Positions 33,693 through 46,000 of a stretch of 64,000 bases of DNA are shown piece by piece (the first letter of the stretch is position 1; each line of letters begins with the position of its first letter). The notes beneath the pieces are model-generated. The model saw only the letters and a list, made by a program, of their open reading frames with translations. It had not been told where the DNA came from and ran no database searches. The stretch lies in contig CM061920.1 of the NCBI GenBank assembly GCA_031002005.1, positions 107,009,447 to 107,073,446 of the forward strand, written 5' to 3'. The stretch comes from Vandiemenella viatica. Its lineage: Eukaryota > Arthropoda > Insecta > Orthoptera > Morabidae. Both the position numbers and the translations under genes were made by a program.

Positions 33693-36600
33693 GTGTGTTT
33701 CGAGTGTTAAATTTGGCGTTCCTGCGATTGTGACGGAATATTTAAACACTATTGCATTTTTTATTATTATTGTGCATAGCCTCTCTACAGTATTAGTAAT
33801 TTTTAATTTTGTTGAATGAAACTAAAACGTTTTTCTTTCCAGTGCCTTTTTCTGGTTGCTGTCACTCCTGATCTCATCGCTATGGTGGTTTATTGTTGTA
33901 CCTTTGAAGACTAAACTGGCATTTGGGCTTGTATTTTCTGTTATCTTTCAGGAGATATTTCGGTTCCTGATATATAAACTGCTACAGAAAGCAGAAAGTG
34001 GCTTGAAGAAAGTCACAGATGCAAACACTCAGATAACAAATAGTAAACATGTTTTAGCTTATGGTAAGTTATTATAGAATCTAATGTTGGTTGTTTCTTT
34101 ATTTATAGCTTTCTCGGGATTACTGGAGATCGCGATTCCGCCAGGAGTTGGAATCATAATACAGCAGTGGTCAAATGCAAGACTCCAATATAAATTCTTT
34201 CCTAAGTACATTTAACGGTTTCATGCTGGTCCAGGCTGTATTACAACCTAATTTTTGCTTGAAAACAGTGGTCCAGGCTGTATTACAACAGAATTACTAC
34301 TTGAAAATAATACGTCTTGCGACTGAATAAAGCAGTATTCCAACGATATTACTACATGTTATTGCAGCGGAATCGCGATCTCCAGTAGACCCGCTTTCTC
34401 TTTGGATGTTAATATTGCGGCTCTGTTAGTAAAAATATTGTACCATAATTTGTGATAGTATAAATTTGATTTTTCACGCTGTTCCTTATATAGGAGTGTA
34501 CAGGAGATCACGGTTCTGCTGCAACACTCATGAATGATGTCACAAAACTGCTGTAGTCAGTTGTAAGACATATTATTTTCAAGCAGTAATTCTGTTGTAA
34601 TACATCTTGAACAGTTATTTTATAGCAGAAATTAGGTCCTAATATACCCTGGATTAACATGACACGGTGTCTTGGGTTTGACTATTGCAGTATTATGACG
34701 CCAATTCCTAGAAAAATTGTAATCTCCAGTAAATAATAAGTGTTCTCTTTTTTTCCAACTGCATATTGCAGTCATCCAAATTAATAATAGTTATTAAATC
34801 AAATTAGCAATTTATTTGTGCATTATACAGTAGAAAAGTGGTGTGCTTGTCAGACAGTTTAACCCACTCACTGTTAGATGTCATAGGCAAACTTCGCTGA
34901 TGAAAAAAATACATCTGCTATTGATTAGTCTGTAAAAGGAACTGTTAAATGATTAAATGAGTTTTCAGAGTACTTACCACTTGTAGTTTTAATTAATTTT
35001 TTGTATCGAAAAGTACACACACTAGAAACTTTGGGTAAACTTTTGATCACGATACTGAAATTTGAGAATTTCCTGTTCACTATGCAACTTGAGTCGTTTA
35101 GAACATTGTAACATCTGCTGACTAATTAGATAGGTAATTTCTGAAAATAGATGGTCATGTTTTTTCCAGCAATGATGCTGTTTTAAATATAAGTGATCTG
35201 TTAATCAGTATTTCATAACAACAGCACAAGTGTAAATTATTCTGAAACTGTTTGTGTTATTTAAGAACTAGCTGATACCCACGACTTCGTTTGTGATTGT
35301 AAAGAATTTTGATTGACAGCTACCGACAGGTAATCACCCTAGTACATGATGAGAGACTGGAGGCAAATACCGCACACAAACATCAGTGATCTCCGCAGGG
35401 TATTTATGGCTGCAAAGTGAAATATAGGGACACACATGTCTTTCGTCAAATATGAAATTGCCCTCCGTCGACCAATTTCAACCCCCATATCTCCCACTCC
35501 CCGATAGCTACTGACATGACACCACAATTGTGCATGGTGGGAGACTTGAGATTAATACCACACACAATCACCAGTGGATTGCGCTGGGTAGTTTTGGCTG
35601 TGGATTCAAATATAGGGATGCACATGTCTACTATTTATCAGGTCCACCACTTTCAACAACTATATCGACTACATCTCCACAGCTACCGCAACCACCATAG
35701 TGGATGATGGAAGACTCGAGGCACTACCACACTCAAACACCAGTGGTCTGTGCTGACTGCAAAGAGAAATGTAGGGACAAACACGTCTTTGGTAGAAATA
35801 GGAAAATGCCTTACGTTGACCACTTTCAACCACTATATCTCCCACAACCCCATAGCTACTGACATCTAACCACCATAGTGCACGATGGGAGACTCGATGC
35901 TACTACTAAACACAAACACCAGTAGTCTGTGCTTTACAGTTGTGGCAACAAAGTGAAATATACAGACACACATATCGTTGGTCAAAATACGAAAATATCT
36001 TTGATCGACCACTTTCAACCACCATATCTCCCACAGCTATCGACATTCGACCGACGTTGTGAACGATCGGTGACTATGCTTCTACCCCACACAAACACCA
36101 GTGGTTGCGCTAGATAATTTTGACTGAAAAGTGATACATAGGAAGACATACATCTTTGGTGGAAATATGAAGATGCCCCAGGTTGACCATTTTCTACCAC
36201 CATATCTCCCACACCCCCATAGCTACCAACATCTGACCATCATAGTGTACAATGGGAGACTTGAGGCCACTACCACACACAATCACCTTTGGTCTGCGCT
36301 ATGTAGTTGAGACAGCAAAGTGAAATATACGGACATAACATGTCTTTGGTTGAAATACGAAAATATCCCTGATCGACCAATTTCAGCCATAATATCTCCC
36401 ACTCTCCCACAGGTATCGACATTTGGCCAATGTTGTGTACGATCGGTGACTATTTATTTGTCGTATGGCAAGCAACTAATACAATAATAAATATATCATC
36501 TTCAGATTTTTCATCTTCTGACGTTGCTTTGTGTGACCATGAGAGATACGGGGTCTAGTTCGGTCGCCTATTGTGTACATTATCAGCCGTCCTGCATCAG

Positions 36601-37026
36601 CAGTCCGTTGTCCAGGGTACACCACGAGGAGGTTACCTACATGTCTTACCCCATCGGTGACTATGTTACTGCTACACACAAACACCAGTGGTCTGCGCTA
36701 GATAGTTTTGGCTGAAAATTGATACTTAGGGACACTTACATCTTTGGTGGAAATATGAAAATACCCCAGGTCGACCACTTTCAACCACCATATCTCCCAC
36801 ACCCCCATAGCTACCCACATCTAACCACCATAGTGTACGATGGGAGATTGGATGCTACTACCACACACAAACACCAGTGGTCTGCGCTTTATAGTTGTGC
36901 CAACAAAGTGAAATATACGGACAATATGTGTTTGGTCGAAATACAAAAATATCCTTAATATTCCCAAACACCAGCAATCTGTACTAGGTAGTGGTGGCTG
37001 AAATGTGAAATATAGGAATAACATAC

Positions 37027-37094
<68 letters not shown>

Positions 37095-40000
37095 CATTGG
37101 GATAGGAGAAAAACCACCGCTTACCAAAGATGAGGGCTCCAGCGGCGTCAAAACACGAAAAAACACACAAACACAAACATAATACAAATTTTCGAGCTTA
37201 GCTCTTCATCAGGTTGTAGGATGAGGTGGCTGCCCCGCGGAAGCTAGCAACCAACTGAGGAGACCACATGGTCGGCTGGTCGGGGTGGAGAGGGAGAGGG
37301 GAGAAACAACATGGTGGGAGGCAGGGGTGGGGGTGGAAGGACCTAAGCCAGAAAATGATAATTAGACTGCACAGTGGAAACGCGGTTGCGGTCATAAGGT
37401 CACTGGCATAAAACAAACCAAGGAAAACACGGGGGGGGGGGGGGGGAATCTACTGAAAACGATCTATAAGTGCCCCCAAAAAAAATTTATTCCACTCGCA
37501 AAATTATTGAAAATATTACACACAAAAAAATGCTACACACGGAAAAAATATGATAATATAAAACACGCGAGAGAAAAAAATTATTGCAATAGATCTAAGT
37601 ACAAAAAGAGAAAGCTCTGGTGAGCGATGGTTTTGTGGGAAATGATGGCAGGTAAGGGGCAAAGGTCGGAGGAGAGAGGAAAATTGGAGCTATCTTAAAT
37701 TTAGTCCAGGTGGTTGTCTGGTCCCCAGTTGGTACTGAAAGGCCAGTTCCCACCTTCTCAGTTCTGAGATGCTGCTTTTGTCTGGGAGTACTTTGATGTG
37801 AAGCAGGTGTTGAAATTGTTGGTGTTATGAGTGGTGGCATGAAAAGAAACAGGGTGGTCAGGGTTCTCAGTCCAGACCGATTGTCTGTGTCCATTCATCC
37901 GGATGGCCAGTGGATTTGTGGTCAGACCTATGTAGGAGGCTGGGCAGTGGTTGCAGGTAAGTTGATAGATCAGGTGAGAAGTTACGCAGGTAGCCGATCC
38001 AGTGATATAGAAGCTTTCCCCTGTTACGGGATTGGTGATGGTGGTCGAAGGCGGGTGCATCATGCAAAGTTTGCAACGGGGCCTGTTACACGGAAAGGAT
38101 CCTTGGGGCTGTCTTGTGGGCTGAGGGGTTCCATGTTTATGGACCAAGAGTTGGTTCAAGTTGGGGGGTCTACTGAAACAGGTTCTGGGGGGCTGGGGAA
38201 GGATTTGTGGTAGGAGTGTTTTCATTTCCGGGCAGGCTCGGAGGAGATCATATCCTTGTCTTAGGATCCTGTTGATGGATTCTAAGCCAGGGAAGTAGCG
38301 GGTGACCAAAACTGGGCTTTGGTTGGTTCTTGATGGTTGTGGGGTGTTGATGGATTGTGTCGGTACTGATGTGGCTCGTGTAACTTGTTTATGAACTAAA
38401 TCTGGGGGGTAATTGCGGGATATTAGGGCTTCACAATAATTTTGCGTGTGGAATAATTTTTTATGGGGGCACTTATAGATTGTTTTCAGTAGATTCCACC
38501 CCCCCCCCCCCCCCCCCCGTGTTTTCCTTGGTTTGTTTTATGCCAGTGACCTTATGACCGCAACCGCGTTTCCGCTGTGCAGTCTAATTATCATTTTCGG
38601 GCTTAGGTCCTTCCACCCCCGCCTCCCGCCATGTTGTTTCTCCCCCCTCCCTCTCCACCCCGACCAGCCGACCATGTGCACCCCGTGTGGTCTCCTTAGT
38701 TGGTTGCTAGCTTCCGCGGGGCAGCCACCTCATCCTACAACCTGATGAAGAGCTAAGCTCGAAAATTTGTATTATGTTTGTGTTTGTGTGTTTTTTCGTG
38801 TTTTGACGCCGCTGGAGCCCTCATCTTTGGTAAGCGGTGGTTTTTCTCCTATCCCAATGTCTAATATATCCGCTCTCAGCGCCTTTGTTTCCAAACAATC
38901 TATATATATGAGATTGAAGAAGGCAAAGCCCTATATGTGGTGCTGAAAATATACTACTGATAACATCTGCAAAATTCTAGATACTAACCTAACATGGAAA
39001 GTATATATTAGTGAAACTAGAAAAAGAATAAATAAAAATTATTTTGTATTGAAAAGAATATGCCAGTACCTTCAAACTTGTTTTGCGCTAACAGTATATT
39101 ACGGGTTGTTACCATCTTGCTTAACATATGGCTGTGAAATATGGGCAATCTCCACACACTGCTACATGGACAGTCTATTTAAGATTAAAAAAAAAGGGTA
39201 CTTAGATTTATATTTAGCATAGGACAGAGAGACTCATGTTGGCACACTTTTCAGCTAAACAAACTTTATATGCTTTGTATATTTTTAAAGTGGTGGTAAA
39301 CAACCACAGTACAAGAGGTTATGACAACTACTTCCGAGTGAGAGTAAATAAAAAATATTCAGGACAAGATCTGTTCAAAAAGGGCTAACATGTTACAACA
39401 AATTTCCCAAGGAAATACAGTAAATTTGTTAACACGTTCTGAATTTAAAAGCAAATTATAAACATAATCTAACTGATAAGGTCTTATACCCCATAATAGA
39501 ATTCTGTTGTATTATTAATTTTGTCTTTAAATAAAAAAAAAGTATGCAAATAGTATTAGAGAGCACCTATACTTTAAATATTGCTAATGGAATTCGGATG
39601 TCGTAATAATGTTATGTTCTTAAAATAATTGGAAATTTGTCAGCTTCATGAATGCATAGACTTTGAGGGGTCCAGTTATGTATAAAATTACAGGTACTGG
39701 AAATAAACATACCCATCTATGGAATTTTAAAACAGTTTGTTAATTGTCTGTATTTGCAAACAAGTTTAATTATTCATTTATTTCTTGCTGTAAAACAATA
39801 AGTAGGCAATTTTAAAACATGAATTTTATAATTTTACTGTGTAATAACATACCCACCTGGTTGGTTCATCATGGGTGGCATCATCATGAGTTCCCTGTGT
39901 CATTGGGTTTCAGCTAATTATACTAAAAAATGTGTGTTAAAATCCAAAACCTTTCCACGGGTGCATATGGAGTGAGTGCATACAACACTGCTGATGGCAG

Positions 40001-43000
40001 TTAGTCTGTCAGATGGGGATGCAGAACACTTATTGTCTTTCAGAAGATTATGCCTGAATGGGTTAAAACTGGGCTTCATATTATCCCTTCTTATAAATCT
40101 TACCCACAACACAACCAAGAAACTAAACTTAACACACATGTCTTTACAATCAGCCAAACTTACAATAACACAAACAATTTAAACCACCCCAGTTTAAGGG
40201 GATTTATAGCATTAAACAGGATTCAAACCTTTGAACTATTCTAGTGCACTGCACATACTCAAAGCAAGTTTTTCCAGAGATGGACAAATTAAGGGTCCCT
40301 GATAACTGTAGCTGGAAATGGGTTTCAGTTGGGGGACCTCTGGATACCAGTTACACCACTCATATAAAGTCATAGATTAAAGTCTAAACATATCAACACA
40401 ATTTTTGTGATGTAAAACCAAGAACTTCCTCTGCATGGTTAGCAAATACATGGTCATATTATTGGAGGAATTGTGTTTCATTATTGTAGCCATCACTAAT
40501 AGGTTTTTGAATTCTTTGCCATAGGTACCATAGCACAGTACAGATAGTTTTGTTGTCCTTTTTTCAGTTTCTTTTTAAGAAATAACTCTCAGAAATTTGT
40601 TATTGCAGTATTAACAACTCTTCTATTCGCAGCTCCATTATTCAGGTCGTCATCTGACCACAGGTGTCAGAAATAACGAAACTTTATAAAGGAACTGATT
40701 ATAATGTAGTACAGAAATAAAGTAGATACAGTTCAATAAATTTCTTTCCTTTAATGCAGAATAGAATTTAAGCCGACACTCATCATACACATCATCTGAC
40801 TCCGTTGGAAAACAGCCCAGGATAAAATATAAATATGACCAATTATTGGAAACTTTTTGTCCTCTTTTCTTTACACAATCAAGAATTGTTCTGTATTACC
40901 AGCTCAGCTATAGTTTACTGTAGTTGATACGTAATACAGCAAGATAATTACTAGCAATATTCCAATCGAACTAACTTGTACAACAACAAGTAGTGATTTA
41001 GTCGGGTCATAGTCGGTGAGTGTCTTGCTGAAACACAAAACCCTTTTGTATAATGTTTGTGACAGAATTTTATGCTTCCTATCTTCTCCATTAGCAATTA
41101 GATTTTTTAACATAAATAATTTTTGTGACAATAGCCCTCCAATATTATTGAGAGTGGAATTGCTGTTTAGGAGCGTTAATTAGATTTTTATGTGCAAGGA
41201 AAGAATTGTTGGCCAAATATTGCTGGGACTCTTTCTTATGGTGTGCTGTTTCATAAGAAGTGGGGCGGTGCATTCTTATCGAGGACAGGTAGACAATTTT
41301 CTACAGTAGGATCGTAATTTTTCACGGCATTGAATATTAATATATTTTTCTCGGGCTTTCAGCCGTGTTAAGATGTCATATTTGCGGGACGTTTCGAAGG
41401 CGTCCATCTCTGCCTTCATTCTCAACCAAATGTCAATGATTAACTGTTTGTTTATTCAGCCGCTGCTCGTCTGCTCGTTACCGACACGAAACTGTTTCAG
41501 CATTTTAATCGCTGGGTTCCAGGCCGCACTGAGTTGATAACCAGTGTCCCTGTTGACTAATAAATCAGTTAATCTTATTTCTACAGCCTCTGTAATAACG
41601 CTGGCCCAAAAATCTTTGACCCGGGCTAAAATTGTTGTTTTTTCAAATTCAAAAGTGTGACCCTCTTGCACACTATGTTCGGCCACTGCAGATTTTTCTT
41701 CTTGCCCAAGACGAACATTTCTGGCGTGCTCTACACATCGCTGCACAATGCATCGCTGCCTCTGTCTAATGTAGCCGCGGCCACATTCACATGGTATATA
41801 ATATACACCAGGGGTTTGTAAACCTAGGTCATCTTTAACGCTGCCGACCAAGTTAGTAATTTTAGTGGGTGGTCTATAAATTGTCTTGACTCCGTGTTGT
41901 GATAGCAGTCTACCTATTTTGAAACTTAGGGCACCCACAAACGGCAGAAACGCAAGGCCCTTGGTATCAATCTGATCTCTCCGTCGATTTTCCTTCTGTT
42001 TAAACGCACGAGTAATCTGTCCCTGATTATAACCATTATTTAACAACGTTTTCCGGAGATAGTCCAATTCACCAGCCAGGCTATGTTTGTCACAAATCCT
42101 TTGTGCTCTGTGTACCAAGGTAGTTAATACATAGTTTCGTTGTGCCGGATGATGACAGCTGTTGGCATTTAAATATAAGTCGGTGTGGGTAGGCTTCCGA
42201 TTCACAGTGTGTCCCAGCGAACCATCGGCACGTTTAATAACAAGCACATCAAGAAACGGCAGGCAACCGTCCTCCTCCAATTCCATTGTGAACTGAATAT
42301 TTTCATGGTTTGAATTGAGATGCGCAAGGAATTGGTCAAGACTGTTTCTGTCATGGGGCCAAATCACAAAGGTGTCATCGACATACCTATAAAAACAATT
42401 CGGCTGGAGTGGTGCGTGGTTTAGTGCCTCTTCTTCAAAAAATTCCATGAAGAAATCAGCAATGACAGGAGACAACAGCGAACCCATTGCCACACCGTCC
42501 ACTTGTTCATAATATTCTCCTTCAAACTTAAAATAAGTGGTTGTCAACACATGGTGGAAAATATCAATCATTTTTTGGTCAAAATACCTCCTTAACAGAT
42601 CTAAGGAGTCGACCAAGGGAACACGAGTAAAAAGAGAGACCACATCGAAGCTCACTATTAAATCACCAGGATCTAACTTCATGTTGTCTAAAATTTCCAC
42701 AAACTCACTGGAATTTCGAATACTGCGATGAGCCTTCCCTACCAATGGGTTGAGAATATCTTTGAGGTATTGAGCCAAAAAGTACGTAGGGCTATCAATT
42801 GTACTTACAATAGGTCGCATAGGTACTCCTACTTTATGTACTTTTGGTAGACCGTACAACCTGGGAGGAACAGGAGCACTGGGTTGGAGTCATCTTTTCA
42901 CATCTTCTGGTAGTTCTAAGGAGCTTGTTATTAAACGTGCCGATGGTTCACTGGGTCACACTGTGTATGGGAAGCCTACCCACACCAACTTATATTTAAA

Positions 43001-46000
43001 TGCCAGCAGCTGTCATCATCCGGCACAACGAAACTCTGTATTAACTACCTTGGTACACAGAGCACAAAGGATTTGTGACAAACATAGCCTGGCTGGTGAA
43101 TTGGACTATCTCCGGAAAACGTTGTTAAATAATGGTTATAATCAGGGACAGATTACTCGTGCGTTTAAACAGAAGGAAAATCGACGGAGAGATCAGATTG
43201 ATACCAAGGGCCTTGCGTTTCTGCCGTTTGTGGGTGCCCTAAGTTTCAAAATAGGTAGACTGCTATCACAACACGGAGTCAAGACAATTTATAGACCACC
43301 CACTAAAATTACTAACTTGGTCGGCAGCGTTAAAGATGACCTAGGTTTACGAACCCCTGGTGTATATTATATACCATGTGAATGTGGCCGCGGCTACATT
43401 GGACAGACGCAGCGATGTGTAGAGCACGCCAGAAATGTTCGTCTTGGGCAAGAAGAAAAATCTGTGGTGGCCGAACATAGTGTGCAATAGGGTCACACTT
43501 TTGAATTTGAAAAAACAACCATCTTAGCCCGGGTCAAAGATTTTTGGGCCAGCGTTATTACAGAGGCTGTAGAAATAAGATTAACTGATTTATTAGTCAA
43601 CAGGGACACTGGTTATCAATTCAGTGCGGCCTGGAACCCAGCGATTAAAATGCTGAAACAGTTTCGCGTCGGTAACGAGCAGAAGAGCGGATGACGTAAT
43701 CGTGTTGTGTTGGTTTTTGTCTTCCACCGTTTGTGACATATGTGGTAAATTTAAAGTTCAAATGATTTATATATATATAGAAAGAAAAAAAAAGAAAAGA
43801 ATACAAAGATTAATATTGTTTGCCCAGAGAGGCTTTAAAAGGATATGCTCTCTGAAAAAAAAAGAAGTGAGGTGAGAATTGTTGAAAAAGATTGATTTTT
43901 GGCAGCAGCTTGGAGTTGAATTGAGAGAGATCTTGAGTAGAAAGGCGAACCTGAAAATCTTCGGAATATAGGGACAGGCGCGATCGTTATTGGTGTTCAG
44001 AGAATTGTTAAGCAAATAAATGAGATGAATAAACTGTAAAAGTACATAACAAAAAAAACTACAGTCTACAAATTATATTTATTTAATTATAAAGATCTCT
44101 TGCTCGCAGTCACATCATTTATATGCGACACGTTTCCGTAGCAGCGGCTGAATAAACAAACAGTTAATCATTGACATTTGGTTGAGAATGAAGGCAGAGA
44201 TGGACGCCTTCGAAACGTCCCGCAAATATGACATCTTAACACGGCTGGAAGCCCGAGAAAAATATATTAATTTTCTACAGTAGTTTCTTATATTGTTGGC
44301 TGATTGAGTTCAACAGCAGCCTTCCTCACATGACCACGGTTGATCCAGTCTAAGAAAATGTTAGAATTAAAGTAAAAACTACATCTAATAATTATTACTG
44401 GGTTATCACTATATTTTGTATTTTTGGAGAGATTACTGGGATGTTTTAAGAAAGTAAATGACTGGTGTATGGCCTGTTAGTTCAGTGGATAAGGTGCTCA
44501 ACTTCAAAATTAAAATTGGGCCAAGGAATTTTGGGACCGTGTCTTTTCAGAAGCTGTTGAGATGAGGACAGCTGATTGCTTGGTGAATGCAGATACAGGA
44601 TTCCAACTAAGCTTTTAACCTGGCAATCAAAATGTTGAACCTTGCAGCAAGGTGCAAGATCTGTGATGATGCCACCAGCCAAAGTTGGGCTGTGAACATT
44701 TTCCAAATATGGACATTTGACCTACGGGTAGAGAGTAATCGTTACGTCCTCCCTACCTCCATATATTGCAAGTGACAGTTTATTGTTTAACTCCAGTTGG
44801 TTGAAAATGAGGACAGAGAAATGGACCCTTGACTGTTCTAGGTGTGTGACATCTTAATCGTGGTGGAAGCTTAAGAATGTTTTATCAATAAGCAATGCCA
44901 TCAAAATTTTCAACCTTGAAATTTGGTGACTAGAAAGTAGCAGTCACTTGACTATTAAAGTTACAGTTCTATAGGCACTTCACAGAATTTTTGACAGTTA
45001 ATGCACCATCTACATTATCGAGCCTTGTAAATAATGCATATGTGTATTGTAGTTTGTGAGCATGATGTAGGCTGTAACCTTTTTAACAGACTGTTTTACT
45101 GAACCAGAACTCAAGTAGGAAACTAAATACAAATAGGGTATCATATCTTCAATATTTGTTTAAAACATTCTTTATCCTCCTCAGTCATAAGTCAAAATTC
45201 TTGGAGGACGGCAGAAATGGCAGTCATTGAAATACAGCCTTTTAGTAGTAAGAATTTATAATCCAGTCCTTATTGCTTTATTTTGCAAATCATTTATTGT
45301 TTTGTTGGAATGCAGACTAGACAATATATTTTAGTTTATGATTAGTGTCTAGAAAATGTGTAACAATCCAAAATATTTGCCACGTAACATTTTCAAAAGT
45401 ACTGCTAGCTGGTAATTTGGAGCATAGTAATTGAGAATTATGAATTTCAAATTAAACATACGTAGTAAACACTTACTACCAAAGGTTAATGCAGGGGGAT
45501 TTCTGTAACAAAAATAACAAACACAGCAAATTGATAGTATTTTTGATTACCCTTAATCATGTAAGAGATTGTGTGAGACACTGTAAGCCCAAAGTGAGCA
45601 GGCTTGGTGAAAGGTATTTTATTGGTTCATTAGAAATAACACAGCAAATGCTAGTGAAAGGAATGAAGATGAGTGCAATGCCATAGAAATAACATAAAAC
45701 ATAATTCCAAATTAAAATTCACTAGTCAAACTAATTTTCCTGTTTGATTAATGAACAGAAATATGTCTTAGAATGTAAGATAATGTAGCCAGTGTCTCTT
45801 AGTTTTGTTGTGTCTGTTTTAGTGTCTGGCTTGGGTTTTGGTTTAATGAGTGGTGCATTCTCTTTGGTGAATGTGCTGGCAGATTCGGTTGGCCCAGCCA
45901 CAATGGGTTTGAAAGGAGGCTCTGATATGTTCTTCATAACATCTGCAGCATTTACACTCTGTATGATCCTACTTCATACTTTCTGGGGAGTAATATTTTT

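Larger units (their letters stand above)
37093..38870 (-). mobile_element. Penelope-like element 1, flanked by inverted arms
   Basis: The left arm (37093-37514) and right arm (38435-38870) are near-identical inverted repeats, starting TTAGACATTGGGATAGGAG and ending in the complement. They contain a G17 run (37430-37446) and its C-run counterpart (38501-38518). The loop encodes the C-terminal half of a Penelope-type protein on the minus strand. The arms act like the terminal repeats of Penelope elements but in inverted orientation. Confidence 0.8.
41310..44268. mobile_element. Penelope-like element 2, inverted dimer with exact TSD
   Basis: Flanked by the exact 15-bp duplication AATTTTCTACAGTAG (41295-41309 and 44269-44283). 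The left arm (41346-42245, minus strand) and right arm (42923-43693 plus 44143-44268, plus strand) are near-identical inverted copies of the 3' half of the element. The minus copy extends further 5' (42246-42922), giving an asymmetric head-to-head dimer. About 450 bp of foreign sequence splits the right arm. High arm identity and an open frame indicate a young insertion. Confidence 0.85.

Noticed and set aside
35320..37020. CRISPR array
   Set aside because: Units are ~180 bp, contiguous and diverged, without short identical repeats and unique spacers; the genome is eukaryotic.
36821..37187. Open frames reading through the AT repeat (Ile-Tyr runs)
   Set aside because: Spurious translation of a microsatellite.
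41370..41420. Hammerhead in Penelope element 2
   Set aside because: A GAAACGTCC word is present near the end, but no CTGATGA box and no stem II could be built.
44470..44500. tRNA-like A box (GTTAGTTCAGTGGATAAGG)
   Set aside because: No B box or stem pairing follows; the sequence continues straight into Penelope coding remnant.
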